A stretch of DNA of 34,848 bases from Saprospiraceae bacterium (GTDB taxonomy: Bacteria > Bacteroidota > Bacteroidia > Chitinophagales > Saprospiraceae): assembly GCA_022841745.1 (NCBI GenBank), contig JALHQW010000047.1, positions 1-34,848 on the forward strand, given 5' to 3'. Shown one piece after another: positions 17,001 through 25,627 of this stretch (positions are counted from its first letter, which is position 1; the number at the start of each line of letters is the position of its first letter). The notes below the pieces were generated by a model. That model saw nothing but the letters and a program-made list of their open reading frames with translations. It ran no database searches and was not told the DNA's origin. Both the position numbers and the translations under genes were made by a program.

Positions 17001-20000
17001 GGAGTGGAGCCGTCGTTCACCTGTTGTCCAGTGATTTGTACCGCTTGGCCAACGGCGGTCAGCTGCAAGGTGACGTTTTTGCAAACAGCAGCAGGTGCCT
17101 GGGTACAAGGCGGGCAGCCCGTTGCCCAAAAGACAGCTGCATCAAAAAGTGCCCAACCGTTGGTAGCTTGGGAAGTTGCATCATTGTTCTGAAGGTAGAA
17201 GCCGACCCTGCGTGCCGGTGCCGCCAACCCAACCATGGTTGCACCCGATTCATAGCCGAAAATCATGGTGTGGCTGGAATTACCGGGCGTATAACCTATT
17301 TTGACTGCCGCTGCCGCAGGCTTGCCCCAGGAAACCGTTTTAGCTGCCGAGTAAATTGTCGAAGTGCCAGTCAGTCCTGTGGCCATTGGATGGGTAGGTG
17401 ACTCAATGGTTATTTGCGTGACACCCGTTGTTTTACCAAAATCCACGTCTTTGGTAGATCCTGTCATTTTAAAATCATCAAACAGGTCGTGGTGGTTATT
17501 AATGACGGGTACAGCAACGTTGGTGTATTTAGTGTTCACCTTGTCTTTTGAAACAGATGGGCTGATATAAACCAAACCTTTTCCAGTCGCATCGGCTGTC
17601 ACAGCCACGTCATCATCCTTTGTGGTCACGGTATAGCCCAAGCTTTCCAGCCTCGATTTGATAGCGGCATCAGCAGCGTTTAGGGTTGCATTGCCCACCA
17701 CTAAAAGGGCGTTTTTGTTGCAGCCCGTCGTGGTGCCCGCTTGCACCACAATATTGAAGCAGCAGGACTGGGTAGTGAAGCAGCCGTCCGTTGCGGAGAA
17801 GCAGACCTGTGTCATGCCAATGGGGAAAGTGCTGCCGCTCGGCGTACCGAAGGTCTGGGCATAGGTGATGGAACCCGTCGTGCAATTGGTAGTAGCTGTT
17901 GGGTTCGGAAAGGTGACTGCTACGCCTGTAGCACCCGCAGGAGCCGTGGCATTGATGGTAGCTGGGCAAGTGATGGCCAGCGTAGATGTCGTGGCGTTCA
18001 CCACCACATTGAAGCAGCAGTTGGCTGTTGCTCCGCAACCATTGGTGGCCGTGTAGCAAACCTGCGTCGTACCAATCGGGAAGGTGCTGCCGCTGGCTGG
18101 GCCGCTCGTGCGGTTCAGGTTGACAGTGCCCGTTGTGCAGTTGGTGGAAGTAGTTGGAGTAGCGTAGGTGGCCACGGCTCCAGTTGCACCAGGCGCTGCG
18201 CTCACGGTCACGTTGGCTGGGCAAGTGATGCCCAAAGCCGAGTTCACGGTCACGGTGAAGCAGCAGTTCTGCGTATTGCCGCAGCCATCCGTAGCGGAGT
18301 AGCAAACCTGGCTTGTGCCAACTGGGAAAGTACTGCCGCTGGCCAAACCGCTCGTCCTTGTCACTGTTACTGAACCAACGGCACAGGTAGAGGTGGCCGT
18401 AGCTGCGGTATAAGTTACCACCGTGCCATTAGAGCCAAGCGAGGAGTTCACGGCGATATTGGCGGGGCAGGTGATGGCCAATGCGCTGTTGTTGGCGCCC
18501 GTAAGACACCATTCGTCAGTGGTCAAAGTGCCCCCACTTACACATTTCTCGGCGCTGATGGTTACCTGTGTTGTGCCAACTGGTGCAACGCCCGTCAGGG
18601 TATAAACCGTAAAGTTGGTCGTGGTCACACTGGCCTGTTGCGCAGTGCCCAACACCGTGCCAGCAGCATTTTTGAAGCGCATGAACATTGTGCCACAGTG
18701 GCTCGTGTTGCTTATCCTCGAAGATGCCCTGAAAGTGTAGGTAGAACCCGCTACGGCAGGCCTCGTGATTTCTAACTTGCCAGTGGCACCCGTTAGTGCT
18801 ACCGCAAAATTGCCAGCGGCACCGGGGCTGGTCATGCTCGCACTGGTGCCTGTATAACCAGTTAAGCCATTTTCAAAACAGCTATTGGTCAAGGTATTAT
18901 TCGTGCAGGAAGCCGTGCAGGCAATGGCCGCCGTCGTGAATTTCGTGGTGGTAGTTGCAGCGCAATCCGTGGCGCTGCCAGCAGCATTTTTTGGAACGAC
19001 GTAGAAATAGTAGTCCGTGCTGCCGAGCAGGTTGGTCACCGTGGTGGCATTGCTGGTCACGTTGGTGGCTACTGTTGCCGTCGGCGGATTGGTCGTGCCG
19101 AAGTAAACATCGTAGCTGGCAGCCCCAGGTGCCGATGCCCAAGCCAAGGAAACAGAACCCGGCGTCACGTTGGTGGCATTGTTGAGCGGGAGAGAATTGG
19201 CGGTACAAGTCGGTGCGGCAAATACAGTAACATTGAATTGGCAAGTCGCTGCATTCCCTTTCAAATCCAGTGCAGAATAAACAACGGTCGTAGTGCCCGT
19301 TGGGAAAGTTGCGCCCGGCAGGTAGCTGGACGTAAAGGCGGCAAGGCCGCAATTATCGGTAACGGTCGGGGCCGTCCAAGTGGCAGTAGCCGTCCCACCT
19401 GCACCGGCTGGCAGGCTGATGCTGGCAGGGCAACCCGTGATAACAGGTGCCACATTGTCCACAGCGCAGGTGTTCTGAACCGTCACTGTAAAGCTACAAG
19501 TGCTGGTATTACCTTTTTTATCCGAAAACTGATAGGTCACCTGCGTAACGCCGAGCGGGAAGGTGCTGCCCGGTGTGTAGTTGTTGTTCAAGGTAACAGG
19601 CGTGCAAGCATCGGTGGCCGTTGGTGCCGTCCAAGTTGCGGTAGCAGAAGTGCCGTTGGTCAGCAGGCTGACATTGCTTGGGCAACCGCTGATGCTTGGG
19701 CCAGCCGTGTCTCCGGGGCATGGGTCGTTGCCGACGGTGATAGTGAAGCTACAGGTGGCTGCGTTATTAGCAGCATCGGTGGCCGAATAAGTCACGGTCG
19801 TTGTGCCAACTGGGAACACTGAACCCGGTGTGTGCGAAGCTGTGAAATTCACGATTCCGCAATTGTCGCCAGCGCCTGGTGCGTTCCAGAAGGCCACGGC
19901 GCCGTTGATGGCCGTGTTGGTCGGCAGAAAGATATTGGCAGGGCAACCGCTGAAGGTCGGCTTCTGCGTATCGCCAACGCAAGGGTCTTGCGCCGTAATC

Positions 20001-22354
20001 GTTACCGTGAAGCTGCAAGTGCTACTGTTGTTGTTGCCGTCTTTGGCAGTGTAGGTCACGGTCGTGGTACCTACTGGGAAGGCTGTACCAGGGATGTGGG
20101 TGCTGGTCAGGTTGATGGGCTTGCAGTTGTCGTTCGGTGTGGGCACTGTCCAAGCTACTGGCGTCAGGTTGGCCAGCCTTGGTGTGCTGATGTTGGCAGG
20201 GCAGCCCGTGAAGGTCGGCCCGGCGGTGTCGCCCGTGCAGTTGCTGCCAGCGGGTGTTTGGCGAACGTCAATGCGGAACTGGCACTGGTTCGGGTTGCCA
20301 GCTGCATCGGTGAAAGTGTAGGAAACGCCTGTGATGCCAATTGGGAAACTGCTGCCGGGTGTGCGGGTTGAGGTAACATTGACGGTGGAAGAACAATTAT
20401 CTGTGGCAGTTGGCGCAGTCCAAGTGGCAGTTGCCGTGCTGTTCGGCGTGAAAATGATTTGGTCTTTCGGGCATCCGCTGATTTGTGGTTCCAGCAGGTC
20501 AACGGGCGTCACTTGCGCAACGCAGGTGAGGCTATCCCCCAATCGGGTACGGATGAGCAAGTTGACGTTCTGCACCGTGCCGAGGTCCGTACAAGTGAAG
20601 ACCGGACGGGCAATCCAATTGGCGAGATAAATAATATTGGCGCAGCTATCGGAAGCCTCCAAAGCCACGATGGCATTGGCATAGACCTTTATTTCGCCAG
20701 CGATGTCGGCGCCATAGCTGCCGTTCTGGCAAACGGCTGGCGCATTGGAGGTAAGGGCCGTCTGCGTGTAGCCGCCTTGGTTGTTGATGGCATTGCCCGA
20801 AAGGGTACCCCTTTGGAACAAAAGGCCACGCTGCTCCAGGTTGCCACCCGTGTTGTTGATGCTGCCCGTGTTGCTGATGGAGGAGCATTCGTCCACGAGG
20901 GTTTTGTCGGTGTTCACCAAGGTGCCCGCATTGAGCAGGTTGCCTGCTTGCAGGAAGAAAAGCTCGTTATTGGTCAGGGTACCGCCAGTGGCATTGGTGA
21001 TGTCGCCGGGGTTGAACAGGAAGGCATTGTTGGTGAAGCTGCCCTCGTTGCGGGTACGCACCGTGTTGACGAATTTGCCGTTGTTCACCAAAACGCCAGT
21101 CGTCTTGTTGTTGAAATCCTGCACCACGTTCACCGTACCGCCCACGGCGTTGGTGAAGTTGGCGAAGTTCGACCAAACGGAGCCGCCGTTCACGTTCAGC
21201 GTGCCGCTGTTGGTGAAGGTGCCATCGTTGGTGGCAACGTCGTTGGTGCTGATGGTTCCGCTGTTGTTGAAGGTGGAATTATTATCAATCAGTGAGCCGC
21301 CAAAGCTGAGGATATTCCCGCTGTTGGTGTAGGTTCCGTTGTTTTCGATGGTGCCGAAACTGTTGATGGTAGCCTGGTTGGTAAAGCTGCCCGCATTGGC
21401 GATGCGGGAACCAAAGCCCATGCCCAGTGTACCGCCCGCCCGGTTGAAAAATGCGCCGCCCGTGCGGTTGTCAATCAGGTTATTATTGTTGAAAGTGTTG
21501 AAATTGTTCGCCTCGCCCTTGTTGACGAGGGTATTTCCGTTGGTAAACGTACCATAGTTCTGCAAGAAGCCGCTGTTGTCCAGCGTGCCGCCGTTGTTCA
21601 GTTGCGCACTGGCATTGACGGTGAGCACCGTTCCCGTGGCCACGTTCAGCGTCACGTTGTTGGCGAAACTGCCGTTCACGGTCATCATGCCGGATGCGTT
21701 CACTGTACCATTGTTGGTGAAGTTGCCATCCACCTGCAAGGTTGCAGAAGCGCCCGTGATGCTGAGCACTGAGCCGAAGTCGTTGGTGAAGGTACTGCCG
21801 CTGCTCACCGTGAGCGACTTGGTGTTGAGCACTTGGTTGTTGTTGAAACTACCTTGTGTCTGCACCGTGCCGTTCAGGGCGTCAATTGTGCCGTTGTTGG
21901 TGAAGCTGCCCCGGTTTGTCAGCGTGGAGGACACCGTGAGCGGACCGCTGTTGGTGAAGCTGGCCCCGGTCTCGTTGGTGAAATTGGCTCCGGCCACCAA
22001 GGTCATCGTGCCGAAATTCTGCACGGTGGCGTTGTTGGTGAGACTGCTCCCGGCGTTGAAGGCGAAGGTGCCGGAGCTGGCAATGGAGCCGCCTGCAGCC
22101 ACCGTCACCGGGGCCGTGGTCGTTATATTGCCAAAGGCCGTGATGCCGAAGTCCACGGTGAGCGGACTGCCAACGAGCACCGTCACGCTGCCCCCTATGA
22201 GGGCATTGTTCCCGGCGGCAGGAAGGCCGTTGTTCCAGTTCGCAGCCGTGAACCAGTCCCCGTTGTCGGGGCCGACGTACTGCGTTTGGGCTTGCATGTG
22301 GGCTACCCCGAGCAGGAGCAGGCACAAGCACGACAAGTAATGCTGAATGCGCAT
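14072..22354 (-). CDS. Giant secreted HYR/Fn3/CBM-like protein with T9SS sorting domain
   Basis: A 2,760-residue cell-surface or secreted protein. ATG at 22354 starts a signal peptide (MRIQHYLSCLCLLLLGVAHM, cut near AQA). Order, approximate residues: Asn/Thr/Gly-rich short repeats of the FTNNGT type, probably a beta-solenoid (30-530); five HYR domains, each with GCPANI, W-x-AP, TDNC and PGSxFPxGTT-like motifs (620-1040); Fn3 (1046-1141); a CBM-like module (1150-1285); three further HYR-like domains ending CCF (1290-1541); an unnamed ~200-residue domain (1545-1748); PKD/Ig-like modules (1750-2150); two CBM4-like modules starting NPGFES (2155-2434); a second copy of the unnamed domain (2440-2648); and a T9SS type A tail (VFPNPATDKLYLEF, then GRTVQTW and GQYLLWI). 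It probably adheres to cells or polysaccharide. No catalytic motif was identified. Confidence 0.93.
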   Translation of the reverse strand: MRIQHYLSCLCLLLLGVAHMQAQTQYVGPDNGDWFTAANWNNGLPAAGNNALIGGSVTVLVGSPLTVDFGITAFGNITTTAPVTVAAGGSIASSGTFAFNAGSSLTNNATVQNFGTMTLVAGANFTNETGASFTNSGPLTVSSTLTNRGSFTNNGTIDALNGTVQTQGSFNNNQVLNTKSLTVSSGSTFTNDFGSVLSITGASATLQVDGNFTNNGTVNASGMMTVNGSFANNVTLNVATGTVLTVNASAQLNNGGTLDNSGFLQNYGTFTNGNTLVNKGEANNFNTFNNNNLIDNRTGGAFFNRAGGTLGMGFGSRIANAGSFTNQATINSFGTIENNGTYTNSGNILSFGGSLIDNNSTFNNSGTISTNDVATNDGTFTNSGTLNVNGGSVWSNFANFTNAVGGTVNVVQDFNNKTTGVLVNNGKFVNTVRTRNEGSFTNNAFLFNPGDITNATGGTLTNNELFFLQAGNLLNAGTLVNTDKTLVDECSSISNTGSINNTGGNLEQRGLLFQRGTLSGNAINNQGGYTQTALTSNAPAVCQNGSYGADIAGEIKVYANAIVALEASDSCANIIYLANWIARPVFTCTDLGTVQNVNLLIRTRLGDSLTCVAQVTPVDLLEPQISGCPKDQIIFTPNSTATATWTAPTATDNCSSTVNVTSTRTPGSSFPIGITGVSYTFTDAAGNPNQCQFRIDVRQTPAGSNCTGDTAGPTFTGCPANISTPRLANLTPVAWTVPTPNDNCKPINLTSTHIPGTAFPVGTTTVTYTAKDGNNNSSTCSFTVTITAQDPCVGDTQKPTFSGCPANIFLPTNTAINGAVAFWNAPGAGDNCGIVNFTASHTPGSVFPVGTTTVTYSATDAANNAATCSFTITVGNDPCPGDTAGPSISGCPSNVSLLTNGTSATATWTAPTATDACTPVTLNNNYTPGSTFPLGVTQVTYQFSDKKGNTSTCSFTVTVQNTCAVDNVAPVITGCPASISLPAGAGGTATATWTAPTVTDNCGLAAFTSSYLPGATFPTGTTTVVYSALDLKGNAATCQFNVTVFAAPTCTANSLPLNNATNVTPGSVSLAWASAPGAASYDVYFGTTNPPTATVATNVTSNATTVTNLLGSTDYYFYVVPKNAAGSATDCAATTTTKFTTAAIACTASCTNNTLTNSCFENGLTGYTGTSASMTSPGAAGNFAVALTGATGKLEITRPAVAGSTYTFRASSRISNTSHCGTMFMRFKNAAGTVLGTAQQASVTTTNFTVYTLTGVAPVGTTQVTISAEKCVSGGTLTTDEWCLTGANNSALAITCPANIAVNSSLGSNGTVVTYTAATATSTCAVGSVTVTRTSGLASGSTFPVGTSQVCYSATDGCGNTQNCCFTVTVNSALGITCPANVTVSAAPGATGAVATYATPTTSTNCTTGTVNLNRTSGPASGSTFPIGTTQVCYTATNGCGATANCCFNVVVNATTSTLAITCPATINATAPAGATGVAVTFPNPTATTNCTTGSITYAQTFGTPSGSTFPIGMTQVCFSATDGCFTTQSCCFNIVVQAGTTTGCNKNALLVVGNATLNAADAAIKSRLESLGYTVTTKDDDVAVTADATGKGLVYISPSVSKDKVNTKYTNVAVPVINNHHDLFDDFKMTGSTKDVDFGKTTGVTQITIESPTHPMATGLTGTSTIYSAAKTVSWGKPAAAAVKIGYTPGNSSHTMIFGYESGATMVGLAAPARRVGFYLQNNDATSQATNGWALFDAAVFWATGCPPCTQAPAAVCKNVTLQLTAVGQAVQITGQQVNDGSTPGCTGTITSYNVSPTSFSQPGTYTVTLTVTNSLGLSSTCTSTVTVLAPACNGAVTGFSFVKVDGTSLFALQNGGTYSVSSLPASYNIQASVSGSSESAVFTLTGPVNSTKTENAIPYDLAGTGGSISLTPGSYSLNVKLYAQDDAQGSLCSQTTITFTISAPCTISNTVCEANVNDAGWQNLTTCGVSVCVGNKVILSVNPNGLATYQWSGPNGFTATGNTGGDALISNSITAAQGGNYTVTMTDASGCTATKTIAVTVTTCTTCNNVTNGGTIAKSCSNGQVSFSNVTLPSGGTGTIEYVWISGTLDCNPSNMTEVANSNSPTLTVAPSNTTRYYIRCSRRAGCTNWDGESNCITVAANECAPSSTCTGNMLVNPGFESGGTDGWTWSQNASTTTSSPNAGTRSLQICNSAGGISQYLPALPGVSYTMKVNARVSSATASVGMRFYDKNWVELSVPSAAVTATNYTQYTVTANAPYAAAYMEVWVSKNTNGCLYADEFCLTSTVGFPTCSNNILGSLNPGFESSFTNWDWVNGATITTTEVFAGTRAAQVCTSTVGGGAGNQTTAIPGATYSLQLRAKISGSPSWAGASITFYDANWNVIGQDASRGITATSWSLYLVQAVAPINAAHVGFSFWKDAGGCLYVDDFCATATGGGSSVCDPDVVFVVGNTTLNTGDTWVKSRLESLGLNVTVKSSTAATASDATGKGLVVISTTVNSTDVNTKFTNVTVPIVTWESYILDDLKMTGTTAQTDYGENDTYSNLVINNTNHPLSAGLSGTVQVFTSGVWIRWGATNNAAAIKAASVAGQSAWNGVFGYEKNTAMQGGFMAPARRVSIFLNDDTPTLLTGKGKQLFDAAIEWAIGCNLNNEAGNTPVSDRNDNDMESVETEVKAAFDVQVFPNPATDKLYLEFSAGGNDETTIRLFDINGRTVQTWEVEGSGEPVELQLNNLATGQYLLWISEKGQQPISKRIVVADRP

Positions 22355-22739
22355 AGTGTTTGTTTTGGTTAACAATTTGTAAGTATCCGTGTGGACGCAT
22401 GAACCCCTATCTCACCGTATGTGAGGGCTATTTTTCAGCGCCTGAATTGCCAAAAATTGATGTAAAAAGAGACCGAAATGAAACCTGAAAACGGTACGCA
22501 GTGAGTGAGGAACACCTATGGCAGGAAAGGGCTGCCGAGTTGTTTTGCTAAAATTAAATGGAGACCAGAATATGCTTGCCGGGTAGTGTGGAGGGGGAGA
22601 TGGAAACGTAAGTTATATAAAACGCCGGCTTGTTCCGAAGGTGCAAATTTAGTGTTCAAAGACTACCAATTCAAAGTTTTTCCAAAAATAAAAATGAGCC
22701 CAATGTTTAAACTCGTTGAATATCAATAGGTTGCGTTTT
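22355..22739. other. Long leader region of the giant gene
   Basis: No gene is supported here. It contains the predicted promoter at 22644-22674, leaving an unusually long leader of about 280 bases before the ATG at 22354, with one short stem (ctcac/gtgag near 22410-22424). Confidence 0.4.
22644..22674 (-). promoter_or_regulatory. Bacteroidota-type promoter for the giant HYR gene
   Basis: Minus strand: TTG at 22674-22672, a 20-base spacer, then TAAATTTG at 22651-22644, a full match to the TTG/TAnnTTTG consensus. Predicted start of transcription is near 22638. Confidence 0.55.
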
Positions 22740-23159
22740 TCAAAGTTGCTTCCGCAACCAAATCCTGCTCTCCTCCAACGGTTCTCTTTCTTCATAACCC
22801 GTGATTTGGAAACCGTTTTTCAGTGCAAAGACGAGCATGGCCTTGTGGCGGTTTCGGGTCTTGAAGTTGATGCAGGTATAGCCTTGTTTCCTTGCCCAAT
22901 CCTCCTGTGCCTCCGCCAATACCTTGGCCACCCCGCTGTGGCGGTATTGCGGCAGCACCCCTCCCAGCCATGAGTAGAACTCGCCGTCCCGCTCGTAGCC
23001 CAGCTTGAACCCCGCTGGCTCGCCATCCAAATAAGCTGCTAAGGAAAGATGGGGCTTGCCTGCCAAGCGTTCGGCAATGGCCTCAGCAGAATAGGGGTCG
23101 CTGAACTCGGGGAGGGAGGCCGAGAGGGAGGCAATGAGGGGGATAGGGGCGGTATGCAT
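22740..23159 (-). CDS. GNAT family N-acetyltransferase
   Basis: A small acetyl-CoA-dependent acetyltransferase of 139 residues, normal for the GNAT fold. The core reads LAAYLDGEPAGFKLGY (strands 2-3), FYSWLGGVLPQYRHSGVAKVL (strand 4 and the Q/R-x-x-G-x-A pyrophosphate-binding loop), then INFKTRNRHKAMLVFALKNGF and ITGYEE at the end. ATG at 23159 is chosen over a GTG at 23174. The acceptor substrate is unknown. It is the last gene of a minus-strand run with the toxin-antitoxin pair and hydrolase, with a 78-base gap from the toxin gene. Confidence 0.9.
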   Translation of the reverse strand: MHTAPIPLIASLSASLPEFSDPYSAEAIAERLAGKPHLSLAAYLDGEPAGFKLGYERDGEFYSWLGGVLPQYRHSGVAKVLAEAQEDWARKQGYTCINFKTRNRHKAMLVFALKNGFQITGYEEREPLEESRIWLRKQL

Positions 23160-23237
23160 TAATTGCACTGACACGGCTTTAAAATAAGAATTGCAATAGG
23201 TATTGCGGCAGATGGGTTTGCGTAAATGGGGTAGGCA

Positions 23238-23537
23238 CTAAGAAAATTGATTCAAATCCAACGGTCTTCCAGCATGATGCACCAGCAAAATATCAACTTG
23301 CTGGTCAGAGACGATATAATATACTAATCTGTAGAAGCCAATAATGTGCTCACGGATGTTCGGATGCCCCATTTCAGGCACTATCCTTCCACTTCTTGGA
23401 AACGAAGCAATCAGTTGAATTCTATCAAAAATACGCTGAACTTGAAGCTTCGCCGAATTTTCGGATACAGCTGACCAGAACTCAACAAGTTGATTCAAAT
23501 CTTCCTTTGCCTTGTCTGTCCAAGTTATTGCAGCCAT
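23238..23537 (-). CDS. RelE/ParE-family toxin
   Basis: A 99-residue protein with the RelE/ParE fold pattern: an N-terminal strand ITWTDKAKEDLNQLVEFW, a two-helix hairpin, then FPRSGRIVPEMGHPNIREHIIGFYRLVY and the final strands VDILLVHHAGRPL. The P-x-SGR, RE, YR-x-x-Y and VxHxxR positions are the conserved ones. ParE toxins of this type usually poison gyrase, whereas RelE types cut mRNA on the ribosome; which applies is not clear. Its start overlaps the end of the antitoxin gene by 13 bp, which implies coupled translation. Confidence 0.9.
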   Translation of the reverse strand: MAAITWTDKAKEDLNQLVEFWSAVSENSAKLQVQRIFDRIQLIASFPRSGRIVPEMGHPNIREHIIGFYRLVYYIVSDQQVDILLVHHAGRPLDLNQFS

Positions 23538-23713
23538 TTTTTGTATTCTTCTTTTACAACCTCATGGGTTGTGGTCTGCTTGTTTTTTGACTGTTCTAAA
23601 GCAATTTCAAGTTTATAGAGGAAAAGCAATTTTTCCATCAATTCGTCCAAGGAAAAATTGTCCGGCAAGGATTTGATATGCTCGATGACGGTCTCTTTAG
23701 TTAGCATTGGCAT
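23525..23713 (-). CDS. Antitoxin of the ParE-type pair
   Basis: A 62-residue, mostly helical protein directly upstream of and overlapping the toxin gene. The N-terminal part (KETVIEHIKSLPDNFSLDEL, then MEKLLFLYKLE) resembles small Bacteroidota antitoxins partnered with ParE. The C-terminal charged tail (KNKQTTTHEVVKEEYKKWLQ) would be the toxin-wrapping part. Two possible ATG starts, at 23713 and 23707, are equally good. Identity rests on size, order and overlap more than on a strong motif. Confidence 0.8.
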   Translation of the reverse strand: MPMLTKETVIEHIKSLPDNFSLDELMEKLLFLYKLEIALEQSKNKQTTTHEVVKEEYKKWLQ

Positions 23714-23800
23714 TAATTTTTCACGAAAATACAGGATTTGGACAGAACTTCAAAAATGGAGGTTCTTCTCCAATTGAATAATGAGGTGTAAACTCCCCCA

Positions 23801-24583
23801 TCACTTCAACAATCTGCTAACCGTCTGCTGAAATACCGTACTGAACACCACACCACGGTGCCCTTCTTCCAACTTAACCAAGTTGAACAGCTTGGGGTTG
23901 ATGGCCTGCAATTTTTCGGAACAATGGAACGGAATGACCTCATCGAAAATGCCATGAAACAAAGTGACGGGGAAATTGACCTTCCGCAAATGCTCCTCGT
24001 TGCGCAGCGGATATTTCAATAAAAAATCAGGGAGAAAGGCCGCTTTTTCATCCTTCAAGTCCACGACGCTGGTATAGGGAGCGAGCAGCATCAGTTGCTG
24101 CGGCTTGTTTTGCGATGCGACATAACTGGCCATGCCCGACCCGATGGAGTAGCCCACCACTACGATGCGGTCTTCGGAATAGTGTTTTTTTAAAAAATCA
24201 TAAGCGGCCTGGGCATCGCTGAAAAGCTGCTCCTCCGACACAATCTGGCCATCACTCTTGCCAAAGCCCCGATAATCGGGCATGAAGATGTCGTAGCCGT
24301 TGCCGGCCATGGACTGGGCTTGGTGGTAGCAGCGGCGGTTGCTTCCCCGATTGCCGTGCAGGTATAGGATGGCACCTTCCGAGGTAGGTTCTTTCATCCA
24401 AAGGCAGTTCATGGAAATGCCATCCTCCACGGGGATTTCGACCTCCTCGCCTTCGCTAAAAGCATAATCTTCCGACAGTTTATCAGGATGAAAAATGATG
24501 CGCTCCTGCGCAAAGTACAGCAGGCCGCACACCAGCGCATAAAAGCAAAACAGAACGATGCCCAGTATTTTTAACCACTTCAT
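23801..24583 (-). CDS. Membrane-anchored alpha/beta hydrolase
   Basis: A 260-residue serine hydrolase of the YfhR/BEM46-like group. An N-terminal anchor at about 4-24 (LKILGIVLFCFYALVCGLLYF) starts from the ATG at 24583; an upstream in-frame start at 24616 would add 11 residues and is less likely. The triad is complete: nucleophile Ser146 in GYSIGSG, Asp214 in GIFDEVIPF and His242 in EEGHRG. The oxyanion motif LYLHGNRGS is at about 74-81 and PDYRGFGKSDG at 102-112. The substrate is unknown. It lies 57 bases after the PA14-OmpA gene on the same strand. Confidence 0.92.
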   Translation of the reverse strand: MKWLKILGIVLFCFYALVCGLLYFAQERIIFHPDKLSEDYAFSEGEEVEIPVEDGISMNCLWMKEPTSEGAILYLHGNRGSNRRCYHQAQSMAGNGYDIFMPDYRGFGKSDGQIVSEEQLFSDAQAAYDFLKKHYSEDRIVVVGYSIGSGMASYVASQNKPQQLMLLAPYTSVVDLKDEKAAFLPDFLLKYPLRNEEHLRKVNFPVTLFHGIFDEVIPFHCSEKLQAINPKLFNLVKLEEGHRGVVFSTVFQQTVSRLLK

Positions 24584-24640
24584 AATCAAGCATTTCAAGG
24601 CGCAAATATCACTCAAAGCAGGGCAAAAGGGTAGGCCCTT

Positions 24641-25627
24641 TCAATAGTAAATTACGAACGCTACCCGACGGTTTTGGGAATAGCCCTTCTTGGAATTCCC
24701 CTTTACCAAAGGGCGGGAGCTACCATAACCTTTCGAGGTCAGCCGCTCTTGGCTTACGCCCTGTTGCGCTAAATAATCAGTCACTACCTTGGCACGTTCC
24801 TCCGACAGGGTTTGGTTCATCTGCATGTCGCCGATGATGTCGGTATGGCCTTCCACCTTTAGCTTATAGCTGGAGTTGCGCTGCAAAAACCGGGCGAGGT
24901 TGTCTAATTCAGGTTTCGACTGGTCGAGCATGATGGCCTTGCCCTGCACGAAAAGGACATTCTTGGGGACGTATTTTTCGAGGGTATCCTTAGGCAGGTT
25001 GATGGGGGTTTCAGTTTGTGGCGCTGCAACTTCACTTATTGGGGGCGGAGCAGGTTTAGGCTTTTCCACTGGTTTTGTGGGTTTTGGCTTTGCTTGCGCA
25101 ACGGGTTGTTGAGCAGGTTGGGTAGGAGGAGCAGTGGGCTTAGGTTGCTCTTTGAAGTATTGGGGCGCTACCACTGCAGGTTTGTCCGTATTCGGAAGCT
25201 TCCAAATCAGCGTCACCTCGCCTTCAATGAGTGCGTTGAAATATTCCACCCTCAGGTCGTATGCAGTGCCAGCCTTCATTTTCACCTGCCCCGTGGACTG
25301 TCCATTGTCGTTGAGCTGCCAGTTGTCAATCACCTGTACGCCACCAACCCATACCCTGATGCCGTCGTCCACCCTTGCAGAGAAGGTGTAGGTGCCGGTT
25401 TCAGGGGCGGTGATGCGGCCCGTCCAGCGGATGGAGCAGTAGTGGGGGTCAAGGCCGGGCACAGGTGGCACGTCGTTCCAGGATTTGTCAATATTGGCCT
25501 CGGTGCGGGTGGTCACCTTTTCCTCGAAATTGGTTCCATTGAAGTATTCCGCCTTCAAGGTGGATTGCTGCGCAACGAGCACGCACGGCATAATAAAGCA
25601 TAGCGCAAGGGAAAGTACTGGTTTCAT
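24641..25627 (-). CDS. PA14 and OmpA domain envelope protein
   Basis: A 328-residue periplasmic/outer-membrane-associated protein. ATG at 25627 begins a signal peptide (MKPVLSLALCFIMPCVLVA, cut before Gln). A PA14 domain follows at about 24-140 (LKAEYFNGTNFE, then SIRWTGRITAPETGTYTFSA and LRVEYF), a carbohydrate-binding module in many secreted proteins. Then comes a Pro/Lys/Ala-rich linker at about 160-205 and an OmpA-C domain at about 220-328 with the peptidoglycan-binding signature YKLKVEGHTDIIGD, LSEERAKVVTDYL and SQNRRVAFVIYY. It probably links the envelope to peptidoglycan while exposing a sugar-binding head. Confidence 0.93.
   Translation of the reverse strand: MKPVLSLALCFIMPCVLVAQQSTLKAEYFNGTNFEEKVTTRTEANIDKSWNDVPPVPGLDPHYCSIRWTGRITAPETGTYTFSARVDDGIRVWVGGVQVIDNWQLNDNGQSTGQVKMKAGTAYDLRVEYFNALIEGEVTLIWKLPNTDKPAVVAPQYFKEQPKPTAPPTQPAQQPVAQAKPKPTKPVEKPKPAPPPISEVAAPQTETPINLPKDTLEKYVPKNVLFVQGKAIMLDQSKPELDNLARFLQRNSSYKLKVEGHTDIIGDMQMNQTLSEERAKVVTDYLAQQGVSQERLTSKGYGSSRPLVKGNSKKGYSQNRRVAFVIYY

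Noticed and set aside
20459-21295. 278-codon open frame antisense to the giant gene
   Set aside because: Arises from the repetitive Asn/Thr coding sequence on the other strand.
14072-22354. Repeated DNA segments suggestive of several genes or insertion elements
   Set aside because: One uninterrupted frame from signal peptide to T9SS tail; the repetition is protein-domain repetition.
22505-22729. 74-codon plus-strand frame in the giant gene leader
   Set aside because: Basic, compositionally odd translation with no family, and it overlaps the predicted minus-strand promoter.
22729-22759. Hairpin ggttgcg/cgcaacc as a terminator of the GNAT gene
   Set aside because: Half of it lies inside the last codons of the gene, the stem is short and no T-run follows.
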